Origin: Chloroflexota bacterium
Lineage (GTDB): Bacteria > Chloroflexota > Anaerolineae > Aggregatilineales > J027
Direction of reading: 5' to 3'
Assembly (NCBI GenBank): GCA_022616515.1
Contig: JAKEEQ010000298.1
Coordinates: forward strand, 1 to 33,677
DNA length: 33,677 nt
Below, piece after piece: positions 7,403 through 17,287 of the stretch. Positions within the stretch are counted from its first letter, which is position 1, and every line of letters begins with the position of its first letter. The notes under the pieces are model-generated. The model searched no databases and had not been told where the DNA came from. It saw only the letters and a list, made by a program, of their open reading frames with translations. A program made the translations under genes and the position numbers.

Positions 7403-7774
7403 TTAGATGCGCTGTAGATGGGTGTCTTTGCCTTCAGCCGAATATTTCAGGCCGTAACCGACCATCCGGTCCATACCGACGTGCGCCAGCCATATGCTGC
7501 CCAACAGGAGGCCCATCGTCGAGTCAGCGGTCAGGCTCAAACCAATCACACCAAGCGGCAAAATGTAATTGTGTACGACATTATAGGCCAGCACACCCAC
7601 TTCTTTGTCAATGAGATAAACGAGAAACACAAGATCGGGAACCAGCAGCAGCACGATAAACATCAATACGCTGCCATCATAAGAAGCGTAGAGAGCGATG
7701 ACCGCCAGCATCACAGCCAGCCCTTCAGCTCTCAGAATATAGCGGTTGGCAGTTTGGAGCCTTGCAGTGACCAC
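7403..7774 (-). CDS. DUF4260 family membrane protein
   Basis: The sequence fits the DUF4260 family: RAEGLAVM at the start, a PDL...YLID core, the YNVVHNY block, and the end block with SIWLAHVGMDRMVGYGLKY and THLQRI. There are three or four hydrophobic helices. The function of the family is not known to me. GTG 7774 has AAAAGAG 5 bases upstream and gives 123 residues. TTG 7789 would add five residues but has no ribosome site. It is the first gene of a pair with tetR, with 2 bases between the stop and the tetR ribosome site, so the regulator probably controls this protein. Confidence 0.78.
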   Translation of the reverse strand: MVTARLQTANRYILRAEGLAVMLAVIALYASYDGSVLMFIVLLLVPDLVFLVYLIDKEVGVLAYNVVHNYILPLGVIGLSLTADSTMGLLLGSIWLAHVGMDRMVGYGLKYSAEGKDTHLQRI

Positions 7775-7790
7775 ATTGACTCTTTTCAAG

Positions 7791-7831
7791 ACTAATACCG
7801 TTAGTTTTCAAAATTAATGATATTAGTTTTC
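7791..7831 (-). promoter_or_regulatory. Tandem operator for the DUF4260-tetR operon
   Basis: Two related 19-base boxes lie at 7791-7809 and 7813-7831, 22 bases apart start to start (about two helical turns), with 14 of 19 bases identical. Each is an imperfect palindrome. The first is ACTAA-N5-TTAGT exactly, and both end in TTAGTTTTC. They cover the -10 box of the minus-strand promoter and the space between it and the gene, the usual place for a TetR-family operator. Confidence 0.65.
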
Positions 7832-7844
7832 ACGATTTTGTCAA
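7817..7844 (-). promoter_or_regulatory. Promoter of the DUF4260-tetR operon
   Basis: On the minus strand TTGACA (plus 7839-7844) is followed after 16 bases by TATCAT (plus 7817-7822). The -10 box sits inside the second operator box, so a bound repressor would block polymerase. Confidence 0.6.
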
Positions 7845-7876
7845 TCCTGCATAAATTCGGGGCAGATGAAGAGTCG

Positions 7877-8908
7877 CTAAGTTTCCGTTCTTAGCCGGTT
7901 AAATTCTGCTTGAAACTCGGTGAGCATTGCTTTCTTGCGCTCGTCTGGCAGATAGCTGTGGCGAAGACCATCCAGCACCGACTGCTCAAGTTGTTCCAGA
8001 CTCAACTCGCAATCCTGCACTACATGGAGATACTCGTCAGTGAGGGTGGTATTGAACATCGGCGGGTCATCCGAACTGACCGTGAATGGAACGCCTTTTG
8101 CGGCAAGCGCTTTGAGTGGATAGTCGTCATAACCGGGATACACGCTGAGACACAGGTTGCTGGTCGGGCAAACCTCAATGAGGATGTTGTGCTGTGCCAG
8201 ATAGTCGACCAGTTCCGGGTCTTCGATGGCGCGTATACCATGCTTAATGCGCCTCGCATTGAGCACCAGTATCGCATTCCAGATGCTTCTCGGCCCAACG
8301 GTTTCACCGGCATGTGGATTGCACGGCACGCCGTTATTAGCGGCAAGCGCCGCCGCCCATTCAAATTTTTCCGGTGGATGCCCGACTTCAGGGCCACCAA
8401 TGCCAAAGGCGACCACACCCCGTTGTTTTGATTCGGGCGTGGAAATCCACCGGGCAATCATATCGCCATGTTCTGGGGAAAACTGACGAGCCACATCGGG
8501 AATCCAGCGCATTTCAATGCCAAATTCTTCCTCGGCACGGCGCTGCCCATCAACAATGCCGTCGAATATCCTCAAATAATCTTCATAGGTTTTGGCATGT
8601 ATGCCGGGTGTCCAGGTCACTTCCGTATAACGACAATTCTGAGTAGCCAGCGTCTTGCCCAGATCATAGGTGATGAGTGCGAAATCTTCTGGCGACTGCA
8701 AGGCACTGCAAATCGCCAGATAGATGTCAACGAAATGATCAAAGTCACGAAACTGATACCATCCGCGCAGACCCTCAACCGTTTCATACGGCAGCGCTAC
8801 GCCGTTTTTTCGGGCAAGTTGCAGCAAAATCTCAGGCCGAATGGAGCCTTCCAGATGCAGATGCAATTCGACCTTGGGCATAGCGCGAATGTACTGTTCT
8901 ACGTTCAC
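7877..8908 (-). CDS. add: Adenosine deaminase family protein
   Basis: The protein converts adenosine to inosine, or acts on a related aminopurine, in purine salvage. Metal and catalytic motifs of the amidohydrolase fold are all present: HLHLEG (His16, His18), HAGE (His199, Glu202), the KHG histidine and SSDDP (Asp280, Asp281). The 343-residue length is typical. The second Asp is followed by Pro, as in true adenosine deaminases; adenine deaminase or a futalosine-type activity cannot be excluded. The start is GTG 8908, with AGAGG 8 bases ahead inside the end of pyrG. The 3-base gap to pyrG shows co-transcription. Confidence 0.88.
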   Translation of the reverse strand: MNVEQYIRAMPKVELHLHLEGSIRPEILLQLARKNGVALPYETVEGLRGWYQFRDFDHFVDIYLAICSALQSPEDFALITYDLGKTLATQNCRYTEVTWTPGIHAKTYEDYLRIFDGIVDGQRRAEEEFGIEMRWIPDVARQFSPEHGDMIARWISTPESKQRGVVAFGIGGPEVGHPPEKFEWAAALAANNGVPCNPHAGETVGPRSIWNAILVLNARRIKHGIRAIEDPELVDYLAQHNILIEVCPTSNLCLSVYPGYDDYPLKALAAKGVPFTVSSDDPPMFNTTLTDEYLHVVQDCELSLEQLEQSVLDGLRHSYLPDERKKAMLTEFQAEFNRLRTET

Positions 8909-8911
8909 CGT

Positions 8912-10558
<1,647 letters not shown>

Positions 10559-10565
10559 CTAGCCT

Positions 10566-10598
10566 AAAAAGAGAACGACGGAGAGAGACTCCCCGCCG
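10566..10598 (-). terminator. Intrinsic terminator in the pyrG leader
   Basis: Read on the minus strand, arms at plus 10589-10598 and 10576-10585 form a 10-bp stem (two G-U pairs) with a three-base TCT loop, followed by TTCTCTTTTT (plus 10566-10575). It closes the Roadblock transcript. It also lies downstream of the candidate pyrG promoter, so it can act as an attenuator. Confidence 0.8.
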
Positions 10599-10620
10599 TA
10601 GTGTTTCCGGGTATACAACT

Positions 10621-10648
10621 ATGATAATTGAAAATGCCGTAATCTCAA
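10621..10648 (-). promoter_or_regulatory. Candidate pyrG promoter upstream of the leader terminator
   Basis: On the minus strand TTGAGA (plus 10643-10648) is followed after 16 bases by TATCAT (plus 10621-10626). Both boxes match five of six consensus bases. A transcript starting near 10614 would have a leader of about 68 bases that contains the terminator. Confidence 0.45.
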
Positions 10649-10661
10649 ATGCATTAGTTTA

Positions 10662-11033
10662 TTAGACAAGCGCTTTCAGGTCTTCGGCGGCGCGACGCAT
10701 GTCGAGGAAGATCAAACCCAGACGTGCGTTGGCACGAACGAGGATCGTTAGCACAGCTTCTTCACCAATTGAGGTAAGCATAACATAACCCTGATTGCCC
10801 TTGACATACACCTGCTCAAGCGCCCCACGACCCAACTCGCTTGCAATACGCTCACCCAGAGCCAAGAGGGCTGCCGACATCGCCGACACACGATCCTCTT
10901 CAACTCCTGCGGGTAGTGCAGAAGCCATGATTAACCCGTCGACACTCACAACTGCCGATGCTTCAATATCCGGGGTGCCTGCCGCGAGGTCGCGCAAACG
11001 ATCAACCAGTAGTTCGGTCCGCGATTTCGCCAT
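10662..11033 (-). CDS. Roadblock/LC7 domain protein (MglB-like)
   Basis: The 123-residue protein is a single Roadblock/LC7 domain: an alpha helix with a TELLVDRLRDL start, the strand pair ASAVVSVDGLIMASALP, a long helix with SAMSAALLALGERIASELG, then strands with GYVMLTSIGEEAVLTILV. Such proteins act as activators or scaffolds of small Ras-like GTPases, for example MglB with MglA in polarity. No GTPase gene is in the window, so this is an orphan. ATG 11033 has AAAGGAG 10 bases upstream. The gene ends in the terminator at 10566-10598. Confidence 0.85.
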   Translation of the reverse strand: MAKSRTELLVDRLRDLAAGTPDIEASAVVSVDGLIMASALPAGVEEDRVSAMSAALLALGERIASELGRGALEQVYVKGNQGYVMLTSIGEEAVLTILVRANARLGLIFLDMRRAAEDLKALV

Positions 11034-11388
11034 CTGGAACGCGCTCCTTTCAAATAAGTGTGGCTCAGACGACTGCGAAAAAGGTCTGAATTAGCAACAT
11101 ACACATGATAATAACTTCAAGTGTGTGTCAAACGCAACACCAAAGGGACAATTACTTCCTGACTGGACCTAATTTCACATGCAGTTGCCAGAGAGCACTA
11201 CCATACAGGAGGCAAGAAGTATCCCGCTTAATCGCTTGCATGATAGCATATGCCCTATCCAACGTCAACAAATCAGAAATTTTCGTTTGAAGAATCAATT
11301 TGACCGTCTATTCGAAACATGTTAAAAACTGATACAGCCTTTGAGCTGATTCACTTAGTACTACTGTTACAAAAAAGGAGTTTCTGGA
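11034..11388. other. Divergent intergenic region, Roadblock gene / amino-acid transporter
   Basis: This 355-base stretch has no convincing gene. A 61-codon plus-strand frame at 11105-11290 has no ribosome site and an unlikely composition. It holds a candidate promoter for the Roadblock gene (11105-11131). A weak plus-strand candidate (TTGACC at 11300-11305, then A/T-rich TAAAAA near 11323) could serve the transporter. The transporter ribosome site AAAGGAG is at 11374-11380. No tRNA-like structure or strong hairpin is seen. Confidence 0.5.
11105..11131 (-). promoter_or_regulatory. Candidate promoter of the Roadblock gene
   Basis: On the minus strand a perfect TTGACA (plus 11126-11131) is followed by TATCAT (plus 11105-11110) with a 15-base spacer, slightly short. 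The gene starts about 70 bases further on. Confidence 0.4.
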
Positions 11389-12468
11389 ATGCGTACTCGC
11401 ATCATTATTGCGATTCTACTCGTATTCACCCTGGGTTTCACCGCTGCCAATTTCATGAACAGCGACGCTGTTGTGAATGATTCTGGCACGGCTTTTGCCC
11501 AGGCTGAACCAACCGGTAAGCTAGCTGAGGTCCTGGATCGCGGTCGCTTGATCTGCGGTGTTAGCGGTACTTTGCCTGCTTTTTCGTTCCTCGATCCAGA
11601 CACCGGCGAAATGACCGGCTTTGACGCCGACTACTGCCGTGCGCTGGCTGCCGCCATCTTCGGTGAAGTTACTGCCGATAACCTTGAATTTGTTTCGACG
11701 ACCGCCGCCGAGCGTTTCACCGCCCTGCAAAATGGCGAGGTAGATGTCCTCTTCCGCAACACCACCTGGACATTCAGCCGTGACACCGATCTGGCGGGCG
11801 ACTTCGGTCCCACCACTTTCTACGATGGTCAGGGTCTTCTGGTTCGTGCCGATCTCGGCGTCTCCAGCATTGATGAGCTTGATGGATCCACCATCTGCAC
11901 CCAGACCGGGACCACCACCGAATTGAACATTACCGACGCGATGGAACAACGCGGCTTTGGATTTGAACTGATTCCCTTCGAAACATCTGCCGACAGTGCG
12001 GCGGGTTACGAAGGTGGTCGCTGCGACGTCCTGACGAGCGACAAAAGCCAGTTGGCTGCTATTCGTGCGAATCTGGCAGATCCAAGCGCCCATGTTTTGC
12101 TTGCAGACACCCTCTCCAAGGAACCCCTTGGCCCGATGTGGTTGCAAGGTGATGCTCAGTGGGGCGATGTGGTCTCCTGGACCGTTTATGCCACCTTCCA
12201 GGCTGAAGAATTCGGCATCACCAGCGCCAACATTGACGAATTCGTCGGATCCGACAATCCCGAAATTCAACGCTTCATGGGCGAAACCGACCCGCTTGGT
12301 TCATTCATTGGCCTGAGCAATGATTTTGCCGTCAATGTGATTCGCGCGGTGGGTAACTACGCTGAAATTTATGAGCGTCATGTTGTACCGCTGGGTGTCG
12401 AGCGTGAAGGTACACTCAACGCCCTGTGGACCAACGGCGGTCTCATTTACGCCCCGGCCTGGCGTTAA
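11389..12468 (+). CDS. aapJ: Amino-acid ABC transporter substrate-binding protein (AapJ/BztA type)
   Basis: This is the extracellular receptor that hands amino acids to the permeases encoded next. A signal sequence (hydrophobic about 4-20) precedes a family 3 solute-binding fold. Typical blocks are LICGVSGTLPAFSFLD, GFDADYCRALAAAIFG, AERFTALQNGEVDVLFRNTTWT and the C-terminal WTNGGLIYAPAWR, which is characteristic of the AapJ/BztA general L-amino-acid group. There is no lipobox cysteine in the leader, so the mature protein is either free or held by an uncleaved helix. AAAGGAG lies 8 bases before ATG 11389. A strong terminator directly follows the gene, so it is probably made in excess over the permeases. 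Confidence 0.92.
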   Translation: MRTRIIIAILLVFTLGFTAANFMNSDAVVNDSGTAFAQAEPTGKLAEVLDRGRLICGVSGTLPAFSFLDPDTGEMTGFDADYCRALAAAIFGEVTADNLEFVSTTAAERFTALQNGEVDVLFRNTTWTFSRDTDLAGDFGPTTFYDGQGLLVRADLGVSSIDELDGSTICTQTGTTTELNITDAMEQRGFGFELIPFETSADSAAGYEGGRCDVLTSDKSQLAAIRANLADPSAHVLLADTLSKEPLGPMWLQGDAQWGDVVSWTVYATFQAEEFGITSANIDEFVGSDNPEIQRFMGETDPLGSFIGLSNDFAVNVIRAVGNYAEIYERHVVPLGVEREGTLNALWTNGGLIYAPAWR

Positions 12469-12493
12469 GTTTTAAGTCCAAACAAGACTAGTG

Positions 12494-12528
12494 GCTTCTG
12501 CCTGTAATATACAGGTAGAAGCTTTTTT
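12494..12528 (+). terminator. Intrinsic terminator between binding protein and permease
   Basis: A 12-bp stem (12494-12505 with 12511-12522, one G-U pair) with loop AATAT is followed by six T (12523-12528). It lies inside what looks like one operon, so partial read-through is the likely mode. Confidence 0.85.
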
Positions 12529-12564
12529 CAAAATTTGATTACTTTATAATTCAGGGAACCGTCT

Positions 12565-14163
12565 ATGAGAGAAGATACTTATGTCTCGGCTGCTGATCTC
12601 ACTGCAAGCAGACCACCACCCTATAAACGTACCGGCCTTAGCGATCTGATAAGAAACCCTAACTTTATACGTATCATAGCCGTTATCTATATTGCGCTTT
12701 TCTTTACCGTTCAGGTTCAATATACATCAGAGGTGACGATTGTTGAGGATGACACCACTTCCACTACAACCACTGCTGTAACGCGCTCGGTTGCCAGCTT
12801 CATTGCCCATCAGCTTCAGCAAATATGGTCGGACATTGGCAACTTTACGGAAGGGTTCGTGATCGCTGCCTTGATTGGAATTCCTTTTGTGATCTTCGTA
12901 TTTTGGCGGGGGTTGAACGATCAAAATAAACATGGCATTCCGTTCTATCGAAATGTTATCTTCATCCGAGACTTCACTCAGGTGATCTTCCTCATCCTTA
13001 TTATCGGCGGCATTTATGGCCTCAATCAAAACCTTCAGGAGAATTTTCAGGACTCAGGATTAATAGTTAACTTCAATGTGCTGAGCCGAAACTATTCAGT
13101 TGCCATTACTGAAGGACCTGACTACAATGAGCCAATTGAATGGGTCGAAGATATTCCGCTGATCGGTGATAGTCTTTCAGCGTATACAGCAGCAAGCACC
13201 AACACCCGTGCGCTAATGACAGGTTTGTCCAATACACTGCGGGCTGTTATCGTCGCGCTCGTTATCACAACCATTCTAGGGGTTTTTCTGGGAATTGGCC
13301 TGCTATCCAATAACTGGCTGGTCAGAATAGTGTCTTCATCATATGTAGAAGTGTTCAGGAACACGCCGCTGCTGGTACAACTCTTTTTTGTATACAGCAG
13401 TATCCGTCTGCTGCTTCCAACTCAACCACAGGATGCCATCGAGTTTCCCGGTTTTATCTACGTCAGCGCACGTGGCGTCAACTATCCTAAAATCCTCACG
13501 CAGGACGGATTTACACTATTTATCAGCTTTGCCGTTGTGGGCTTTATAGGGGGCGTATATCTGTGGCGGCGTCGCTTGAAACTGATGGATCAAACCGGCC
13601 AACCCGCCTATACACTGCGCTATTTTCTGGGTTCGTTTCTGGGGCTATCAGCGATTGGATTGCTGCTGGCAACCATCATCAACGGCTTTCCGCTCGAAGC
13701 ACAGGAGCCGATTCTAGGCCGATTTAATTTCGAGCGCGGCGTCGGAGCACTATTTACGGCGGAGTTCGTCGGTCTGGTGGTGGCGCTGGTCCTGTATACT
13801 GCTGCCTTCATTGCGGATATTGTGCGGGCGGGTATCCAATCAGTGCCGTATGGTCAAATTGAAGCGGCGCGTGCTGGCGGATTGTCGAACAACCAGACCT
13901 TGCAAATGATCGTGCTGCCACAGGCGATGCGATTGATTATCCCGCCGCTGACCAACCAGTACCTGAATCTTGCCAAGAACTCCAGTCTCGCGATTGCTAT
14001 TGGATACTACGATCTTTTCAATGTCGGTACGATTGCGGCCAACCAGAGCGGGCAGGTTGTCGTCTTCTTCGTGGTGATGCTGCTTACTTATCTGACGATA
14101 AGTTTGATCATTTCCGCCATCATGAATTTCATCAACCAGCGCCTACAGCTCAAAGAACGTTAA
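12565..14163 (+). CDS. aapQ: Amino-acid ABC transporter permease (AapQ type), enlarged
   Basis: This is one half of the membrane channel of the amino-acid importer. The HisM-type permease fold begins near residue 215 (TRALMTGLSNTLRAVIVALV). The EAA loop that docks the ATPase is EAARAGGLSNNQTLQMIVLPQ, cut here to its start at Glu433. The C-terminal helices end at 532. AapQ proteins are usually about 400 residues. The extra length is an N-terminal helix pair with a Thr-rich loop and a further block of helices between the first core helices and the EAA loop (about 300-390). AGGGAA precedes ATG 12565. The next gene starts 8 bases after the stop. Confidence 0.88.
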   Translation: MREDTYVSAADLTASRPPPYKRTGLSDLIRNPNFIRIIAVIYIALFFTVQVQYTSEVTIVEDDTTSTTTTAVTRSVASFIAHQLQQIWSDIGNFTEGFVIAALIGIPFVIFVFWRGLNDQNKHGIPFYRNVIFIRDFTQVIFLILIIGGIYGLNQNLQENFQDSGLIVNFNVLSRNYSVAITEGPDYNEPIEWVEDIPLIGDSLSAYTAASTNTRALMTGLSNTLRAVIVALVITTILGVFLGIGLLSNNWLVRIVSSSYVEVFRNTPLLVQLFFVYSSIRLLLPTQPQDAIEFPGFIYVSARGVNYPKILTQDGFTLFISFAVVGFIGGVYLWRRRLKLMDQTGQPAYTLRYFLGSFLGLSAIGLLLATIINGFPLEAQEPILGRFNFERGVGALFTAEFVGLVVALVLYTAAFIADIVRAGIQSVPYGQIEAARAGGLSNNQTLQMIVLPQAMRLIIPPLTNQYLNLAKNSSLAIAIGYYDLFNVGTIAANQSGQVVVFFVVMLLTYLTISLIISAIMNFINQRLQLKER

Positions 14164-14171
14164 GGAAAACA

Positions 14172-16112
14172 ATGATGAGTAACAGTTACGGTCGTGATGA
14201 ACTCTTCTATGTTGCTCCGCCAGAGCCGCCGCCTTCGAGACGCCCTCCACCGGGCACGGTCGGTGTGGCTGGTTGGGTTCGTGCTAATCTGTTTAGCAGC
14301 ACATTCAACACGATTCTGACGATGGTAACATCGGTGCTCCTCAGTCTATTCCTGTGGGAATCGATTACATGGGCGGTTGCTGATGCTCAGTGGAGTGTTG
14401 TCATCAACAACATTCAACTCCTGAATGTAGGTCAGTACCCGAACGCAGAACTGTGGCGTGTCGAACTGGTTGCGGTGTACTTCCTGATGCTGAGTGCGAT
14501 GGGTGTGGTGTTGTGGGGCAGCATGACCCGTGCCGCTATGCTTACACTGGCGATTTCGGTTGTGCTGCTCGTTCTTATTCCCATTGCCGCCACCGCTGTT
14601 GAACCGGCCCCGATTCGCTTCATTGTTGGTCACGATTTCAACGCTTCACCGATGCGCTTTGTAGCCAATGAGGGTGAGACCATTTCATTAGCTGTGGAGC
14701 CAATCAACGATGTGGATACCGCAACTGATGAGAATTTCACAGGTTTGATTGAAGGTGCGCAGGGTGAACAAAATTCACGTATCAAGTGGAGTGAAATCCG
14801 CCGCCAGATTGATCAGGGTGAGATTGTCCTGTCCGACTACAACTTGCCGGTCCTGTTACAATTGCTGGACGCCGAAGGCAATGTTCTTGCCGAAGTGTTA
14901 TCCACGCCGGAGCATCCCGTCGTAAATCTGGACTATCAGGTTGAAGAAGATAGCTGGTTTATCGCCAACGCAACGGTGGTCGCCGAGAATGTAAACTTGC
15001 AGGAAACGGATGCCATTGGGTTGCCAATGGCCCCGTCAGGACATGCCTTTATTCGCATCGACAACGTTTCAATCTACCGAACGAAACCATCTGACCTGGA
15101 ACGATTACGAGAAACATATGGTGAGATACCGCAGGTTGACTGTTACACCAATGACAGACTGGGCTGTCAGACCGCTGAACGGTCGCTGCCTTACCTCGGT
15201 AAACGCTCACCCGGCAAATATTTGCGACTTCAACTTTCGCCCTACATTTCATCGGTTGCCAGTTCCGTGATTGTTGCCATCATCATCTTCGTGGTGGCGT
15301 TCGGCATCACCATGCTCTTAAAACGCTTCGGCGACAAATCTACAGAAAAATGGCTTACTCGCATTAATCTCATTGGCTGGCTACTGATTATCCCAATTAC
15401 CTGGGTTCTACTTGCCGGTTTGGGTGGTGAAAATCCTATCTTGAGCCTGGTTAGCGTCCCCAGCGAACGCTGGCAGGGGTTACTGTTGACTCTACTGTTG
15501 ACGTTTATCAGTGTGGTGGCCTCACTGCCGTTGGGTATCCTGTTTGCGCTGGGACGTCGCAGCGGTCTGCCGGTTATCGGCACATTCTCGGTGCTGTTTA
15601 TCGAGCTAATCCGGGGTGCGCCGTTGATTACTATTCTGTTTTTTGCCAAGAATATTGTGCCCTTCTTCTTTGGGTCGGGGGCTGATCTGGATGATGTCAT
15701 CCGAATGTTAATTGGATTGACCCTGTTCAGCGCGGCCTATCAGGCTGAGATTGTGCGCGGTGGCTTGCAGATCATTCCGCACGGACAGAATGAAGCATCA
15801 ATGGCACTCGGATTAAACCCCTACCAGACCAATTACTTCATTATCCTGCCACAGGCACTGCGGGCGGTTATCCCGGCCACCATGAGCCAATTTGTGAGCC
15901 TGTTCAAAGATACATCGCTGGTCTCGATTATCGGGCTGTTCGAGTTGCTGGGTATCGTAGAGTTGATTGTGAACGGTCAGCAGCAATATCGCCCATTCGT
16001 TCGTGAAGCCTATGTCTACGTTGGTATCATTTACTTCGTCATCGCCTTCGTCATGTCTGCGGTCAGCCGCCGCCTAGAAGAAACCGGCTCTGGCGCGGCA
16101 CGACGCCGTTAG
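14172..16112 (+). CDS. aapM: Amino-acid ABC transporter permease (AapM type) with large extracytoplasmic insertion
   Basis: This is the second channel subunit. After four N-terminal helices, about 200 residues (about 150-350) are polar and strand-rich and contain no helix. This part should lie outside the membrane. It includes two cysteines (VDCYTNDRLGCQ) that could form a disulphide. The permease core follows, with GLLLTLLLTFISVVASLPLG and the EAA loop EASMALGLNPYQTNYFIILP starting at Glu541. The protein has 646 residues against about 380 for known AapM. Two ATGs (14172, 14175) are possible; AAGGAA lies just upstream. The gap to the ATPase gene is 18 bases. Confidence 0.88.
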   Translation: MMSNSYGRDELFYVAPPEPPPSRRPPPGTVGVAGWVRANLFSSTFNTILTMVTSVLLSLFLWESITWAVADAQWSVVINNIQLLNVGQYPNAELWRVELVAVYFLMLSAMGVVLWGSMTRAAMLTLAISVVLLVLIPIAATAVEPAPIRFIVGHDFNASPMRFVANEGETISLAVEPINDVDTATDENFTGLIEGAQGEQNSRIKWSEIRRQIDQGEIVLSDYNLPVLLQLLDAEGNVLAEVLSTPEHPVVNLDYQVEEDSWFIANATVVAENVNLQETDAIGLPMAPSGHAFIRIDNVSIYRTKPSDLERLRETYGEIPQVDCYTNDRLGCQTAERSLPYLGKRSPGKYLRLQLSPYISSVASSVIVAIIIFVVAFGITMLLKRFGDKSTEKWLTRINLIGWLLIIPITWVLLAGLGGENPILSLVSVPSERWQGLLLTLLLTFISVVASLPLGILFALGRRSGLPVIGTFSVLFIELIRGAPLITILFFAKNIVPFFFGSGADLDDVIRMLIGLTLFSAAYQAEIVRGGLQIIPHGQNEASMALGLNPYQTNYFIILPQALRAVIPATMSQFVSLFKDTSLVSIIGLFELLGIVELIVNGQQQYRPFVREAYVYVGIIYFVIAFVMSAVSRRLEETGSGAARRR

Positions 16113-16130
16113 TGAAAGGAAATTTGTGTT

Positions 16131-16874
16131 ATGGACAATTCTAATGGGTATATCATCGAATTGGTCGATGTGAATAAATGGTTTGGCGAATTTCACGTGC
16201 TTAAAGACGTCAGCATGAAGGTGCGTGAACGTGAAGTTGTGGTGGTCATTGGGCCGTCTGGCTCCGGTAAATCGACTCTGATTCGCTGCATCAACCGTCT
16301 GGAAGAGCATCAAGAGGGCAGTATCATTGTGGATGGCATCGAACTGACCAACGATGTGCGCAATATCAATGCCATTCGTCGTGAGACGGGCATGGTCTTC
16401 CAGCAGTTCAATCTGTTTCCTCACCTGACCGTGCTGGAAAATATTACCCTTGCCCAGCGTTATGTGCGCCGCCGTCCACGCCGCGAATCCGAGGAAAAAG
16501 CGATGCAACTCCTTGAACGTGTCGGCATTCCGGAGCAGGCCCGCAAATATCCGGGACAGCTTTCCGGCGGCCAGCAGCAGCGTGTCGCCATTGCGCGGGC
16601 GCTGGCGATGGAACCCAAGATCATGCTTTTTGACGAACCAACATCGGCCCTTGACCCGGAAATGATTAAGGAAGTGCTGGATGTGATGAAGGAACTGGCG
16701 AGGAGCGGTATGACGATGCTGGTGGTCACGCACGAAATGGGCTTCGCACGGGAAGTTGCCGACCGCGTTATCTTCATGGATAGTGGGCGCATTGTGGAAA
16801 TAGGGACGCCGGAGCATTTCTTCCGGGACCCGCAGCATGACCGCACCCAACTGTTCCTGTCGCAAATTCTATAG
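16131..16874 (+). CDS. aapP: Amino-acid ABC transporter ATP-binding protein
   Basis: This 247-residue ATPase drives the importer. Walker A is GPSGSGKST (Lys47), the signature is [15 protein letters not shown], and Walker B is [12 protein letters not shown] (Asp168, Glu169), followed by the switch histidine in VVTHEMGFA. It is closest to the GlnQ/HisP/AapP polar amino-acid group. AAAGGA lies about 9 bases before ATG 16131. It is the last gene of the transporter operon. Confidence 0.95.
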   Translation: MDNSNGYIIELVDVNKWFGEFHVLKDVSMKVREREVVVVIGPSGSGKSTLIRCINRLEEHQEGSIIVDGIELTNDVRNINAIRRETGMVFQQFNLFPHLTVLENITLAQRYVRRRPRRESEEKAMQLLERVGIPEQARKYPGQLSGGQQQRVAIARALAMEPKIMLFDEPTSALDPEMIKEVLDVMKELARSGMTMLVVTHEMGFAREVADRVIFMDSGRIVEIGTPEHFFRDPQHDRTQLFLSQIL

Positions 16875-16881
16875 GGGAAAT

Positions 16882-16901
16882 GGGCGGCGAAGATGCCGCC
16901 C
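16882..16901. terminator. GC-rich hairpin between convergent genes
   Basis: GGGCGGC (16882-16888) pairs perfectly with GCCGCCC (16895-16901) around a 6-base loop, exactly between the ends of the ATPase and response-regulator genes. Neither strand has a real T-run after the stem, so it is a weak or factor-assisted terminator, possibly shared by both sides. Confidence 0.5.
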
Positions 16902-16906
16902 GTCAT

Positions 16907-17287
16907 CTATTTAACCAGTCGCGAAATCTCTTCAACGAACGATTTGGGGTCGAGCGGTTTGGGGAAATATGCATCAAAGCCCGCCGCGTAGGCTTCTTCC
17001 TCGACATCATCGGAATAGTAGGCCGTCACAGCCACTACCGGAATGTGGGCGGTATTCATATTTGAACGGATCTCAACCAATGTCTGCCAGCCATCCATCT
17101 CCGGCATCGCTAAGTCCATAATCACGATATCCGGCTCAAATCCTTCAAGCATCTCAAGACACTGTACACCATTGTTAGCAACAATCACTTTCGCGCCGGA
17201 GAATTCAAGTATTTTTGAAATCATCTGAACGCTGTCATATTCATCTTCAACAACAAGCACCTGCCATTGACGGGCATCCATTGTCAC
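16907..17287 (-). CDS. Single-domain response regulator (receiver only), second of two
   Basis: This is a 126-residue CheY-like receiver with no output domain. Key residues are the acidic pair Glu14/Asp15, phosphoacceptor Asp58 in IVIMDLAMPEMDGW, Thr88 and Lys110 in FPKP. GTG 17287 overlaps the TGA of the gene before it, with AGGAG 5 bases upstream; ATG 17281 is an alternative two codons in. It is the last gene of a kinase-receiver-receiver operon. It may act as a phosphate relay or sink, or signal by protein contact; no DNA-binding part is present. Confidence 0.88.
   Translation of the reverse strand: MTMDARQWQVLVVEDEYDSVQMISKILEFSGAKVIVANNGVQCLEMLEGFEPDIVIMDLAMPEMDGWQTLVEIRSNMNTAHIPVVAVTAYYSDDVEEEAYAAGFDAYFPKPLDPKSFVEEISRLVK

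Noticed and set aside
11105-11290. Plus-strand 61-codon frame in the 355-base intergenic region
   Set aside because: No ribosome site, unlikely composition, and it covers the candidate promoter of the Roadblock gene.
12545-12550. Perfect TATAAT just before the AapQ-type gene
   Set aside because: No -35 box at a suitable distance, and transcription would start inside the ribosome site. Probably chance in A/T-rich sequence.
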